The notes beneath the pieces were generated by a model. That model was not told where the DNA came from, ran no database searches, and saw only the letters and a list, made by a program, of their open reading frames with translations. DNA of 64,000 bases from an uncultured Tessaracoccus sp. (GTDB taxonomy: Bacteria; Actinomycetota; Actinomycetes; Propionibacteriales; Propionibacteriaceae), in the NCBI RefSeq assembly GCF_943914565.1, contig NZ_CALUCN010000003.1:1-64000 (forward strand), in the 5' to 3' direction. Made by a program: the position numbers and the translations under genes. Within the stretch, counting starts at the first letter, position 1; each line of letters begins with the position of its first letter. Of the stretch, positions 15,789-24,340 are shown piece by piece.

Positions 15789-16868
15789 ATGATCCATGAC
15801 GTGGTGGTACTGGGCGCGACGGTCGCCGGGCTCACCGCGGCCCGCACGCTCGCCCGCGAGAGATTTGACGTCGTCGTGCTGGATCCGAACATCGAGCACC
15901 GCAGCGCCGCGATCGGCCACGGGGTCGCTGCCGCCGGCCACGCGTCGACGGTGTGCCAGATGCGCGAGGCCTACGGGGACGCGGTCGCGGTCGAGCACGT
16001 CGAACGCAACGTGCGCGGTGCGACGTTCATCCGGCAGGTGCTCGCCGAGTCCAGTCTGGGCGGGCGCGAACTGGGTTTCGTCGACCGCTCCCTCCACACC
16101 AGCGACCCGGCCGACCTCGACGACGTCGCGCAGCTCTTCCGCCGAGCCGGGGCGCGCATCGACGTGGCCCAGCGCGCGCTCACGTCCCCGGCCCTCGTCG
16201 TGGACCCCCTCGACTACGCCAAGGCCCTCCGCGAGCAGGCGATCGACGCCGGGGCGCAGGTGACCCACGGCGTCACGGTCACGCACGTGCGCCGTCGCGA
16301 GGGTGCGACGCAGATCATCTACCGCACCAACCTCGCCTGGGCGCGCGAGCCGGGTGCCGTCGCGGCCGCCGCGTGCATCGACACCCTGGGCGTCTCCCCG
16401 TGGGGGCGCCACGTGCGCGTCGGGCCGGCGCAGTGGATCCCGACGGTCACCGCCCGACTCGCCGAGCCGATCCGTTGGGTCGAGTTGCGCGCCGACGGGC
16501 CCGCCTGGCTGCTGCGCCCCGACGGCGACACGCACCTCGTCGTGGGGCAGAAGTCCACGCCCGGCCGCATCGACGAGGCCCGGGCCACGCTCGAACGCGA
16601 GCTCGAGGCCGGGGGCGCGCAGATCGTCGCGTCGGGCAAGCTCGCCATCGACCCGTCGGACCACGGCCGGCCCGTCGTCGGCGCCTCCGCGATCCCGGGC
16701 GGCTACTACGCCCGCGGCAACGGCCGCGGCGAGCTGATGAACGGCACGGCCTCAGGGCTCTGGCTGGCGGAGACCCTCGTCGGGCAACGGCGTGAGGGGC
16801 AGAAGCTGCCGCTCGGCCGACGCCTGCGCGCCGGTGCGCGTGCACGGTGGCTGCGCCGCCGTCGCTAG
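15789..16868 (+). CDS. FAD-dependent oxidoreductase (DAO-like)
   Basis: The N-terminus VVVLGATVAGLTAARTLARE...VVVLDP is a Rossmann FAD-binding unit, although the usual GxGxxG reads GATVAG. The C-terminal part (SDHGRPVVGASAIPGGYYARGNGRGELMNG) matches the flavin-contacting end of the D-amino-acid-oxidase/glycine-oxidase superfamily. At 359 residues the length is normal for this family. The substrate cannot be told. TAGACT ends six bases before the ATG, implying a leaderless transcript. The 3' end overlaps the mannosyltransferase gene by four bases on the opposite strand. Confidence 0.75.
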   Translation: MIHDVVVLGATVAGLTAARTLARERFDVVVLDPNIEHRSAAIGHGVAAAGHASTVCQMREAYGDAVAVEHVERNVRGATFIRQVLAESSLGGRELGFVDRSLHTSDPADLDDVAQLFRRAGARIDVAQRALTSPALVVDPLDYAKALREQAIDAGAQVTHGVTVTHVRRREGATQIIYRTNLAWAREPGAVAAAACIDTLGVSPWGRHVRVGPAQWIPTVTARLAEPIRWVELRADGPAWLLRPDGDTHLVVGQKSTPGRIDEARATLERELEAGGAQIVASGKLAIDPSDHGRPVVGASAIPGGYYARGNGRGELMNGTASGLWLAETLVGQRREGQKLPLGRRLRAGARARWLRRRR

Positions 16869-18418
16869 ATCCAGGTGCCGAGCCACATCCGGAGCATCCA
16901 CTCCGGGCGGGTGAGGAGTTGGTGGGTGAGGACGGGGTGGATGAACGCGAAGTTCCACACGATGAGCCCCACCACGATGCCGACGGCGATCGCGCGCGCC
17001 CGGCGACGCGGGTGGTCCGCCGGGCCGAGCGCGCGGACGAGCACCATTGCCAGCACGGTCACCGTGAACGGGATGATCATGATCGCGTAGAAGAAGAACA
17101 GCGGCCGGTCGGCGTAGCGGAACCACGGCAGCCACGTCGATGCGAGCGCGAGGATCGGCACGGAGAAGCGCCAGTCGCGGCGAGCGAGCCACAGCCACAG
17201 CCCGATCACGAGCGCGATCGCGCCGGCCCACCACAGCAACGGCGTGCCGAGCGCGCTCACGACGCGCAGGCAGGTGGTGCCGACGGCCTCGCAGCCCTGC
17301 TCCCCGGGCTTGATGCCGTTCTCGGCCGCGATCCCCGTCGTGCGGATCATGAACAACCAGCCGGCCGGGTGCGCCTCGTAGGTGTGCGTCGCCTCCTGCA
17401 TCATGTGGGCGCCGGTGTGGAACTCGTAGATCTTCTGGTGGTAGTACGCGAGCGACCCGAGCGACGGCCCGAGGGCCTGCACCAGCGGCGAGTCCGGGTC
17501 GGTGCGCCAGAAGTCGCGCGCATAGCCGCCGTCGGAGGTGAACCAGCGCCACCACGACGCGAGGTAGACCCCGGCGCCCACCACGACGAGCTGCACGAAC
17601 GCCAGCGGCGCCTCGACGATGAGCGACCGCCACGCGCGTCCCCCGGCGCCGGCGAGGCGACGGGCGCCCACGTCCCAGCACACGGTGACGATGCCGAAGA
17701 CGGCGACGAGGAACAGCGAGTTCCACTTCACCGCCACCGAGGCGCCGAGGCAGATCCCGGCGAGCACCCGCCACGGACGCCAGGGGAGCCAGGGGCCGAA
17801 CCCACCGTCGAGATCGACGAGGTGGTGGCGGCGCAGGTGGGCGGCCAGTTTGGCGCGGAACCAGTCGCGGTCCGCGACGAGGGCCGAGACACCCGCGACG
17901 GCGAACGTGGCCTGGAAGATGTCGAGCAGCGCCAGCCGGCTCATCACGAACGCGAGCCCGTCGACGGCGAGGAGGACGCCCGCGAGCGCCCCGACGAGGG
18001 TGGAGCGGGCGAGACGGCGCGCGAGGCGAATGGTGAACAGCACCAGCAGCGTGCCCGCGACCAGCGACGCGACGCGCCACCCGAACGGCGTGAACCCGAA
18101 CGCGAGCTCGCCCCAGCCGATCAGCAGCTTGCCCAGCGGCGGGTGGACGACGAACGCGGCCTGGTCCTGCATCTGGTCGATGTTGCCCTGCAGGATGAGG
18201 TCGTTGGCCTGCTTCGTCCACTCCATCTCGTGGCCGCGCTGCATGATCGCCCACGCGTCCTTGGCGTAGTACGTCTCGTCGAACGCGAACTGGTGCGGCT
18301 GGCCGAGGCCGACGAGGCGCAGCACGAACGCGAAGGCCGTGATCGCCGACGTGACGCCCCACGAGAGCAGTTCGTCGCGGCGCAGGCGACCCTCCTCGAG
18401 GGCTTCGATCGTGGTCAT
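16865..18418 (-). CDS. pmt: protein O-mannosyltransferase (Pmt family, GT39)
   Basis: The 517-residue integral membrane enzyme transfers mannose from polyprenyl-phosphate-mannose to secreted proteins. QFAFDETYYAKDAW near residue 45 contains the DE pair of the first extracytoplasmic loop that is needed for catalysis. HPPLGKLLI and many membrane helices follow, with FRYADRPLFFFYAI late in the sequence. This gene opposite rsmI reproduces the Rv1002c-Rv1003 arrangement of mycobacteria. ATG 18418 is used; a GTG one codon earlier lies seven bases after TAGACT and could also be the start. The much longer open frame upstream runs through rsmI antisense and was not accepted. Confidence 0.9.
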   Translation of the reverse strand: MTTIEALEEGRLRRDELLSWGVTSAITAFAFVLRLVGLGQPHQFAFDETYYAKDAWAIMQRGHEMEWTKQANDLILQGNIDQMQDQAAFVVHPPLGKLLIGWGELAFGFTPFGWRVASLVAGTLLVLFTIRLARRLARSTLVGALAGVLLAVDGLAFVMSRLALLDIFQATFAVAGVSALVADRDWFRAKLAAHLRRHHLVDLDGGFGPWLPWRPWRVLAGICLGASVAVKWNSLFLVAVFGIVTVCWDVGARRLAGAGGRAWRSLIVEAPLAFVQLVVVGAGVYLASWWRWFTSDGGYARDFWRTDPDSPLVQALGPSLGSLAYYHQKIYEFHTGAHMMQEATHTYEAHPAGWLFMIRTTGIAAENGIKPGEQGCEAVGTTCLRVVSALGTPLLWWAGAIALVIGLWLWLARRDWRFSVPILALASTWLPWFRYADRPLFFFYAIMIIPFTVTVLAMVLVRALGPADHPRRRARAIAVGIVVGLIVWNFAFIHPVLTHQLLTRPEWMLRMWLGTWI

Positions 18419-18589
18419 CACGCAGCGAAGTCTAACCGGCTCGTGGGCGTCAGCCCTCGCTGCCGGGTCGCGGCTCTGCGCTGCAGGTGGGCCACCGTCG
18501 GAGTGGGATGGCCGAGTGGGGACCGGGGGCGGGCGCGGGGCCGAACCACCGTCGCGGCACTCCCGCCGCGTGCGGACTAGGCTGCTCAC

Positions 18590-19432
18590 ATGGAACCCGG
18601 ACGTTTGGTGCTGGCCGCGACGCCGATCGGGTCGAGCCGAGACGCGAGCGAGTCGTTGAAGGAACTGCTCGCGACGGCCGACGTCGTCGCCGCGGAGGAC
18701 ACCCGACGAGCGGTCACCCTCCTGCGCCGCCTCGGCGTGAGCGCGGCGGGCCGGATCGTCAGCTACTTCGAGGGCAACGAGGCCGAGCGCACGCCCGAGC
18801 TCGTCGACGCCGCCCGACGCGGCGCCATCGTCGCCCTCGTCACCGACGCCGGGATGCCGTCGGTCTCGGACCCCGGGTACCGCGTCGTCAGCGCGTTCCT
18901 CGACGAGGGCCTGCGCGTCACGGCCGTCCCCGGCCCGTCGGCCGTGCTCACCGCGCTGGCCGTCTCGGGGCTGCCGGTGGACCGCTTCGCGTTCGAGGGT
19001 TTCCTGCCGCGCCGCGCGGGGGAGCGTCGCCGCCGGCTCGCCGAGCTTACCGACGAGCCCCGCACCGTCGTCTGCTTCGAGGCGCCGCACCGGTTGGTGG
19101 CGTTGCTGGACGCGGCCGCCGAGGCGCTGGGCGGCAGCCGCCGCGTGGCCGTGTGCCGGGAACTCACCAAGCCGCACGAGGAGGTCTTCCGCGGTACGCT
19201 CGACGAGGCGCGGGCATGGGCTGCCGACGGTGTGCGCGGCGAGGTCACGTGCGTGTTCGCCGGCGCCCCCGAGCGCCGCACCAGCCCCGGCGAGGCGCTC
19301 GACCTGGTGCGCGCCCGCATGGCCGACGGCGTCAAGCTCTCGGCCGCGGTCGCCGAGGTGGCGCGCGAGACCGGCGCCCGTCGCAAGGAGCTCTACGCCG
19401 CCGCCGTGGCGGACAAGGAAGGACGATCATGA
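18590..19432 (+). CDS. rsmI: 16S rRNA (cytidine-1402-2'-O)-methyltransferase
   Basis: RsmI methylates the ribose of C1402 in the decoding centre. The 280 residues begin with LVLAATPIGS, followed by AEDTRR, LVTDAGMPSVSDPGYR, VPGPSAVLTALAVSGLP and FEGFLPRR. These are the tetrapyrrole-methylase-fold motifs in their usual order. CRELTKPHEEVFRGTL completes the set. TAGGCT ends six bases before the ATG, so the transcript is probably leaderless. It heads an operon with tatD, rsmA and ispE, joined by overlapping stops and starts. Confidence 0.95.
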   Translation: MEPGRLVLAATPIGSSRDASESLKELLATADVVAAEDTRRAVTLLRRLGVSAAGRIVSYFEGNEAERTPELVDAARRGAIVALVTDAGMPSVSDPGYRVVSAFLDEGLRVTAVPGPSAVLTALAVSGLPVDRFAFEGFLPRRAGERRRRLAELTDEPRTVVCFEAPHRLVALLDAAAEALGGSRRVAVCRELTKPHEEVFRGTLDEARAWAADGVRGEVTCVFAGAPERRTSPGEALDLVRARMADGVKLSAAVAEVARETGARRKELYAAAVADKEGRS

Positions 19433-20292
19433 CCGTGCTGGACGAGTTGGGACTGCCCGGCCTCCCCGAGCCGCTGCCGGCGGGCATCGTCGACAACCAC
19501 ACCCACACCCTCTCGACGCAGGAGTTCTCGAAGCTCGCGCCCGGGGAGTCGCTGGCGCTCGCGACGCAGGTGGGGGTCACGCACTTCGTCGACGTCGGCT
19601 ACGACGTGGCGAGCTCCCGGCACGCGCTGGCGTTCGCCGCAGCTCAACCCACCGTCGCGGCGGCCGTGGCGCTGCACCCCAACGACGCCGCGACGATCGC
19701 GAACCGCGACGGCGACGAGCCGCTCGAGGCGACGCTCGCCGAGATCGCGTCGATGGTGCCGGAGGCGCGCGCGGTCGGCGAGACCGGTCTCGACTTCTAC
19801 CGGACCCGTGACGACGACGGCAAACGTGCGCAGGAACGCAGCTTCCGTCGCCACATCGAGTGGGCCAAGCGCCACGACCGTACGCTCGTCATCCACGACC
19901 GCGACGCCCACGACGACGTCCTGCGCGTGCTCGACGACGAGGGCGCGCCCGAGCGCGTCGTCATGCACTGCTTCTCCGGCGACGTGGACTTCGCGCGCGC
20001 CTGCCTCGAGCGTGGGTTCTGGCTGTCGTACCCGGGGGTGGTGACCTTCGGGTCCGCACCCAACCTACGCCGCGCCGCCGCTGTGACGCCGCGCGAGCGG
20101 ATCCTCGTCGAGACCGACGCGCCGTACCTCACCCCGAAGCCGGAGCGCGGAAAGCCCAACGCCCCCTACCTCCTGCCGCACACCGTCCGCTTCCTCGCCG
20201 ACCTCTTCGACGAGGACCTCGCAGGCTTCTGCGAGCAGGTCACGGCGAACACGTGGGCGGCCTACGGGGGCGCCTGGGGCGACGATGCCTGA
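19429..20292 (+). CDS. tatD: TatD family metal-dependent deoxyribonuclease
   Basis: VDNHTHTL near residue 21 supplies the HxH metal ligands. GETGLDFY holds the glutamate ligand. VIHDRDAHDDVL and MHCFSGD hold the histidines, and VETDAPYLTP the late aspartate. At 287 residues it is a full-length TatD hydrolase, a family of 3'-5' nucleases acting on DNA in repair. The ATG overlaps the rsmI stop (ATGA), and the gene runs into rsmA with an eight-base overlap. In mycobacteria rpfB lies between tatD and rsmA; here there is no room for it. Confidence 0.93.
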   Translation: MTVLDELGLPGLPEPLPAGIVDNHTHTLSTQEFSKLAPGESLALATQVGVTHFVDVGYDVASSRHALAFAAAQPTVAAAVALHPNDAATIANRDGDEPLEATLAEIASMVPEARAVGETGLDFYRTRDDDGKRAQERSFRRHIEWAKRHDRTLVIHDRDAHDDVLRVLDDEGAPERVVMHCFSGDVDFARACLERGFWLSYPGVVTFGSAPNLRRAAAVTPRERILVETDAPYLTPKPERGKPNAPYLLPHTVRFLADLFDEDLAGFCEQVTANTWAAYGGAWGDDA

Positions 20293-21166
20293 CGCCGGGC
20301 TGCTCGGCCCGGCCGAGGTGCGCGCGCTGGCCGACGAGCTCGGCCTCCGCCCGACGAAGCAGCGCGGCCAGAACTTCGTTCACGACCCCAACACCGTCCG
20401 TCGCATCGTCGCGCTCTCCGGCGCCGGGGAGGGGGACCGGGTCGTCGAGATCGGCCCCGGCCTGGGCTCCCTCACGCTGGGACTGCTCGAGGCCGGCGCG
20501 GGCGTGACCGCCGTCGAGATCGAGGACGCCCTCGCCGCGCGACTGCCCCGGACAGTCGGGGAGCGCCTCGGTGCGGAGGCGGCCGCACGCCTCGACGTGG
20601 TGCGCGCCGACGCGCTCGACGTCGACGCGTTGCCCGGCCCCGCACCGACGATGGTGGTGGCCAACCTGCCCTACAACGTCTCGGTTCCCGTGCTGCTGCA
20701 CCTGCTCGAACGCTTCCCGACGTGGGACCGCGGCCTCGTCATGGTCCAGCTCGAGGTGGCCGACCGTTTGGTCGCGGGCCCCGGGTCCAAGACCTACGGC
20801 GTGCCGTCGGCGAAGCTCGCCTGGTACGCCGCCGCCGAGCGCGTCGGCACGGTCGGGCCAGCGGTGTTCTGGCCGGTGCCCAACGTCGACTCCGGGCTCG
20901 TGCGCATCACCCGACGCGAGCCGCCCGACGGCGACCGGGCGCGGACCTTCGCCGTCGTCGACCGTGCGTTTGCGCAGCGACGCAAGATGCTCCGCGCGGC
21001 GCTCTCGGGGCTGTTCGGCTCGTCGGCGCTGGCCAGCGAGGCGCTCGAACGCGCGGGAGTTTCGCCGCAGGCCAGGGGCGAGACCCTCGACGTGGCCCAG
21101 TTCGCCGCCGTCGCCCGGCAGCTGCCCGATCCGGGGCACGAGCCGGCACGGGGCGAGGTAGGTTGA
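20285..21166 (+). CDS. rsmA: 16S rRNA dimethyladenosine transferase
   Basis: RsmA (KsgA) dimethylates A1518 and A1519 during small-subunit maturation. The 293 residues show KQRGQNFVHDPN (25-36), the SAM motif EIGPGLG (55-61) and the catalytic NLPY (127-130). The C-terminal FAQRRKMLRAAL is characteristic. It is the housekeeping homologue of the acquired erm gene at 9441. The gene overlaps tatD by eight bases and is followed four bases later by ispE. Confidence 0.96.
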   Translation: MPDAGLLGPAEVRALADELGLRPTKQRGQNFVHDPNTVRRIVALSGAGEGDRVVEIGPGLGSLTLGLLEAGAGVTAVEIEDALAARLPRTVGERLGAEAAARLDVVRADALDVDALPGPAPTMVVANLPYNVSVPVLLHLLERFPTWDRGLVMVQLEVADRLVAGPGSKTYGVPSAKLAWYAAAERVGTVGPAVFWPVPNVDSGLVRITRREPPDGDRARTFAVVDRAFAQRRKMLRAALSGLFGSSALASEALERAGVSPQARGETLDVAQFAAVARQLPDPGHEPARGEVG

Positions 21167-21170
21167 AGAC

Positions 21171-22073
21171 ATGTCGACGGTGCACGTGCGGGTCCCGGGG
21201 AAGGTCAACCTCGCGCTGCGCGTCGGCGACACCGACCCCGACGGCTACCACCGGCTGGGCACGATCTTCCAGGCCGTGTCGCTGTGCGACGAGATCACGG
21301 TGACGGACCTGCCGGCGGGGGAGTTCCGGCTCGCGTTCGTCGGTGAGGGCGCGGGGTTCCTGCCCGTCGACGACACCAACCTCGCCATGCGCGCCGCCAA
21401 GCTCGTCGCCAGCCACTTCGAGGTGCCGGACGCGGGCGCGGCGATCACGATCCGCAAGCGCATCCCCGTCGCGGGCGGAATGGCGGGCGGATCCGCCGAC
21501 GCCGCCGGCACGCTGCTCGCCTGCAGCGAGCTGTGGGGTGTGCGCGCGTCGCGGGAGACGCTGCGCGAGCTCGCGTCCCAACTGGGCTCAGACGTGCCGT
21601 TCCTCCTCGTCGGCGGCACGGTCCACGGCACCGGCCGCGGCATCGACATCGAACCGATCCCGGTGCGCGGCACCTACCACTGGGTGTTCGCGCTGTCCCA
21701 CCACGGCCTCTCGACGCCGACGGTGTTCCGCGAGTTCGACCGGCTCTTCGACCCCAACCCCACCGACCTGCCCGAGCCGCTCGTCGACGCACTCCTCGCC
21801 GGGATCCTCCCCGACGTGGCCCGGCACCTCGTGAACGACCTCCAGCCCGCGGCGCTCAGCCTCCAGCCCAACCTCCAGCACACGCTGCAGTGCGGCCTCG
21901 ACCACGGTGCGCTCGGCGCGATCGTCTCCGGATCGGGGCCGACGTGTGCGTTCCTCACCGAGTCCGACGAGGACGCCGCCCGGCTCGGCGACGAGCTCGC
22001 GGTGTTCTCCGGTGTGCGGACGGTCCGCCTCGCGACGGGCCCCGTCGCGGGAGCGCAGGTCGTGCAGGAGTGA
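21171..22073 (+). CDS. ispE: 4-diphosphocytidyl-2-C-methyl-D-erythritol kinase
   Basis: IspE phosphorylates CDP-ME in the MEP isoprenoid pathway. VPGKVNLALRVG...DGYHRL at the N-terminus and the GHMP-kinase motif PVAGGMAGGSADAAG near residue 100 are diagnostic. ELASQLGSDVPF and the late VSGSGPTCAF follow in order. The 300 residues are normal. TAGGTT ends six bases before the ATG, so besides read-through from rsmA it may have its own leaderless transcript. Confidence 0.95.
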   Translation: MSTVHVRVPGKVNLALRVGDTDPDGYHRLGTIFQAVSLCDEITVTDLPAGEFRLAFVGEGAGFLPVDDTNLAMRAAKLVASHFEVPDAGAAITIRKRIPVAGGMAGGSADAAGTLLACSELWGVRASRETLRELASQLGSDVPFLLVGGTVHGTGRGIDIEPIPVRGTYHWVFALSHHGLSTPTVFREFDRLFDPNPTDLPEPLVDALLAGILPDVARHLVNDLQPAALSLQPNLQHTLQCGLDHGALGAIVSGSGPTCAFLTESDEDAARLGDELAVFSGVRTVRLATGPVAGAQVVQE

Positions 22074-22094
22074 GGCCGGCGGTACCGACGGGGC

Positions 22095-22772
22095 TCAGCC
22101 CTCGTCGGCGACTTGGGCCTTCTCGGGCTCGACGATGAGGTGCGGGTGCGGCTTCAGGTGCGCCATGCCGTTCCACGCGAGGTTCACCAGATGGCTCGCG
22201 ACGACGAGCTTCTCCGGCTCGCGGTCCTCGAGCCAGCGGTGGCCGGTCTGGGCGACGAGCCCGACGAGCGCCTGGGCGTAGAGGCCGGCGAACGCGGGAT
22301 CGTGGCCCACCCGCTCGAACTGGTCAGCGAGGATCCCCTCGACCTGCGCGGCGATGTCGGACAGGATCGACGCGAACGAGCCCGTCGGCCCCGCCGCAGA
22401 GGAGTCCCGGGCGAGGATCCGGAACCCGTCTGGGCACTCGTCGATGTAGTCCAGCAACGCCAGCGCGCCCCGCTCGAGCAGTTCCCGCGACCGCGCCCCC
22501 GGCGTGGTGAGCGCGCCGCGGATCGCGTCGTGGAGCCGGCGCGTCTCGCGGTCGACCACCACGGCGTAGGCGCCCTCCTTCCCACCGAAGTGCTCGTAGA
22601 CCACCGGTTTCGAGACGCCGGCCCGCGAGGCGATCTCCTCCACCGAGGTGCCCTCGAAGCCCCTGGCCGCGAAGAGCTCCCTCGACACCGTGATGAGCTG
22701 CTCCCTGCGCTCGGCCGCGGTCATCCTGACCCGCGGGCGGCGGGCACGGGAGCGTGGTGCGGGGCTGGTCAT
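22095..22772 (-). CDS. TetR/AcrR family transcriptional regulator
   Basis: From ATG 22772 the protein has 225 residues. A basic N-terminal stretch leads into a standard TetR HTH (residues about 25-70: ISRELFAARGFEGTSVEEI with ASRAGVSKPVVYEHF). The ligand-binding half is all helical and not recognised. It lies downstream of tag on the same strand, 17 bases from its stop, so they probably form a transcription unit. Its target is unknown. An earlier ATG (22790) would overlap tag and was not preferred. Confidence 0.88.
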   Translation of the reverse strand: MTSPAPRSRARRPRVRMTAAERREQLITVSRELFAARGFEGTSVEEIASRAGVSKPVVYEHFGGKEGAYAVVVDRETRRLHDAIRGALTTPGARSRELLERGALALLDYIDECPDGFRILARDSSAAGPTGSFASILSDIAAQVEGILADQFERVGHDPAFAGLYAQALVGLVAQTGHRWLEDREPEKLVVASHLVNLAWNGMAHLKPHPHLIVEPEKAQVADEG

Positions 22773-22789
22773 GCCTCCATCATTGCGCA

Positions 22790-23371
22790 TCAGCTCGCCT
22801 CGGCCACCATCCCTCCCGTCTTCCAGCAGTCCGCCGGGTGCCCGTCGACGACACCGATCGCGAGCTGCAAGGCGTGCATCGTCACCGGCCCGACGAAGGT
22901 GAAGCCCAGGCGCTTGAGCCTTCGGGCGAGCGCCGTCGACGCCGCGGTGCGGCTGGGGGCCTCGGCCATCGTCGCGGGGCGCACCCAGTCGTCGGGGCGG
23001 TGCTCGGCGATGATGTCCGCCAGGCGCAGGCCCTCGTCGTGGAGCCCGACGAGGGCCCGGGCGTTGCGAATCGCGGCGAGGATCTTGCGCTCGTTGCGGA
23101 TGATGCGCCCGTCAGCCATGAGCCGGGCGACGTCTGCCTCGTCGTAGGCGGCGACGAGGTCCGGCTGGAAGTCGTCGAACGCGTCGCGGAACGCGTCCCG
23201 CTTGCGCAGCACCGTCAGCCAGCTGAGCCCCGACTGGAACCCCTCGAGCACCAGCCGCTCGAGGAGGGCCCGCTCGTCGGGGCCGTCCTCGAGCGGCCGG
23301 CCCCACTCCTCGTCGTGGTACCGCTCGTAGCGTGCGTCTCCGGTGCCGAAGCACCGTTTCCTGGTGGGCAT
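22790..23371 (-). CDS. tag: DNA-3-methyladenine glycosylase I
   Basis: Tag excises 3-methyladenine from alkylated DNA. From ATG 23371 it has 193 residues: RCFGTGDARYERYHDEEWG at the N-terminus, LEGFQSGLSWLTVLRKRDAFRDAF (with the catalytic glutamate), then NERKILAAIRNA. The C-terminal VVDGHPADCW supplies zinc-ligand candidates. The tryptophan usually found after the first cysteine is a phenylalanine here. An open frame extends far upstream through repeats, but the family N-terminus and the ATG after an AGGTT/GGAGG-type stretch fix the start. Confidence 0.93.
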   Translation of the reverse strand: MPTRKRCFGTGDARYERYHDEEWGRPLEDGPDERALLERLVLEGFQSGLSWLTVLRKRDAFRDAFDDFQPDLVAAYDEADVARLMADGRIIRNERKILAAIRNARALVGLHDEGLRLADIIAEHRPDDWVRPATMAEAPSRTAASTALARRLKRLGFTFVGPVTMHALQLAIGVVDGHPADCWKTGGMVAEAS

Positions 23372-23551
23372 CCTCGAACCTCCGTCCTTCTCTCTGCCAA
23401 CACTGTGGCAGCGACCGGCGCCCGATTCCCATCGGGTTCTGAATCTGTGGAAAACCTTGGGTTGCCTGCTTCGGGTGGCTCGGCCGGGCGCCGCTTGGTT
23501 TGGCCGGGCCCGGCCCCGGGCGGTTTGGCGGGCCGGGACGGGCCCCGGGGT

Positions 23552-23627
23552 GGCACGAAACGCCGTGTGGAACCACCGTCGGGGCGCGTGGAGCCGCTCC
23601 CACGCGGCTTTCGCGGCGTTTCGTGCC
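23552..23627. repeat. intergenic palindrome family, copy A
   Basis: GGCACGAAACGCCG (23552-23565) and CGGCGTTTCGTGCC (23614-23627) are perfect complements separated by exactly 48 bases. GGGCCC blocks outside both arms can extend the stem with a bulge. The interior contains its own small hairpin (GCGTGG/CCACGC). It shares the arm CACGAAACGCCG with copies B, C and D. Confidence 0.85.
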
Positions 23628-23754
23628 GGGCCCGTACCGCACACACGCCTCCCCGGAACCGGGCGACGCCCCACGTGCGTACACCCGGGGACGCTCACCG
23701 GGCGCCGCCACGGGCGAGCTGCACCACGGCGCCCGGCCGGACCTCCCCGCGTGA

Positions 23755-23826
23755 CACGAAACGCCGTCGGGAACGCTTCAGAGCACCGTTTCAGGCCCTG
23801 TAATCGGGCAGACGCGGCGTTTCGTG
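23755..23826. repeat. intergenic palindrome family, copy B
   Basis: CACGAAACGCCG (23755-23766) and CGGCGTTTCGTG (23815-23826) are again 48 bases apart. Outside the arms GCGTG on the left can pair with CACGC on the right, with one mismatch. The interior is unrelated to that of copy A. It ends 26 bases before the phased motif array. Confidence 0.85.
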
Positions 23827-23852
23827 CCACGCCGCCGTGCGCTGGGGCGCGG

Positions 23853-24118
23853 TTTGCCAATGCTGGGCTGCGTTTGCCAACGGACGGGCCCATTTGCCGG
23901 CGTTCGGACGGGGTCCAGGTCCTCACGACGGGGTTCGCCAACGCTGTGCACGTTCGCCAACGCTCTATTGCAGGCGAACATGGATAGCGCAGGCGAAATG
24001 ATACAAACGTTGGCAAACCGTCATAGCGTTGGCAAACCAGCCCCAACATTGGCAAACCAAATCGAACGTTGGCGAACGGTCCCCTCCGTTGGCGAACCAA
24101 CCCCTCCGTTGGCGAACC
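23853..24118. repeat. two-sided phased motif array upstream of tRNA-Gln
   Basis: On the left, TT(T/C)GCC(A/G)(A/G) cores begin at 23853, 23873, 23893, 23934 and 23953. On the right, the reverse-complement form TTGGC(A/G)AAC begins at 24010, 24029, 24049, 24069, 24089 and 24109, with two weaker copies aligned at 23971 and 23990. Spacing is 19-20 bases throughout, apart from one empty slot on the left. The 9-10 bases between motifs differ. The whole is an inverted-symmetric array centred near 23,965. It could bind a protein on one DNA face or fold into a long RNA hairpin. Confidence 0.85.
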
Positions 24119-24216
24119 CAACCACCCCACCCCACCCCGCCCCACCCCTCGCAGGCACCACTGCGGCGGACGCTGACCCACAGGGTGGGCGAGTGGCCCC
24201 CGTCGTCGGGCTGCAA

Positions 24217-24222
24217 TACACT
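24217..24222 (+). promoter_or_regulatory. probable -10 box for tRNA-Gln
   Basis: TACACT matches the actinobacterial -10 consensus and lies 24 bases before the predicted tRNA 5' end. No good -35 box is visible. Confidence 0.5.
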
Positions 24223-24246
24223 GGCCCGAGCCCCAGCCAGGGGCGG

Positions 24247-24325
24247 ACCCGGGTTGGTCTTTCGGCAGGGCCCGCCTGACTTTGAATCAGGATTAGCGAA
24301 GTGGGTTCGACTCCCACCCCGGGTG
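24247..24325 (+). tRNA. tRNA-Gln (TTG), with long variable loop
   Basis: ACCCGGG pairs with CCCGGGT over seven base pairs and the discriminator is G. The anticodon stem CCTGA/TCAGG is perfect and the loop CTTTGAA gives anticodon TTG (glutamine, CAA). The T-arm is GTGGG TTCGACT CCCAC. The D-stem GGTC/GGCC and a nine-base variable loop make it 79 nt, longer than usual for this class. CCC rather than CCA follows. A glutamine tRNA near glmU fits actinobacterial gene order as I remember it. Confidence 0.8.
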
Positions 24326-24340
24326 CCCACGCGGGCGTGG

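Noticed and set aside
18419..19177. N-terminal extension of the mannosyltransferase to 770 residues
   Set aside because: The extension runs antisense through rsmI and its promoter. The family N-terminus begins at the ATG at 18418.
23400..23412. Shared word ACACTGTGGCA upstream of tag and at about 45,508
   Set aside because: Two occurrences of an 11-base word without clear symmetry or common placement are not enough to claim a regulator site.
23853..24118. CRISPR array
   Set aside because: Repeats are only about 10 bases, degenerate, occur in both orientations, and the intervals are 9-10 bases. No cas genes are present.
23372..24181. N-terminal extension of tag through the repeat region
   Set aside because: The open frame results from repeats and high GC. 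Tag proteins begin with the RCxxG segment just after the chosen ATG.
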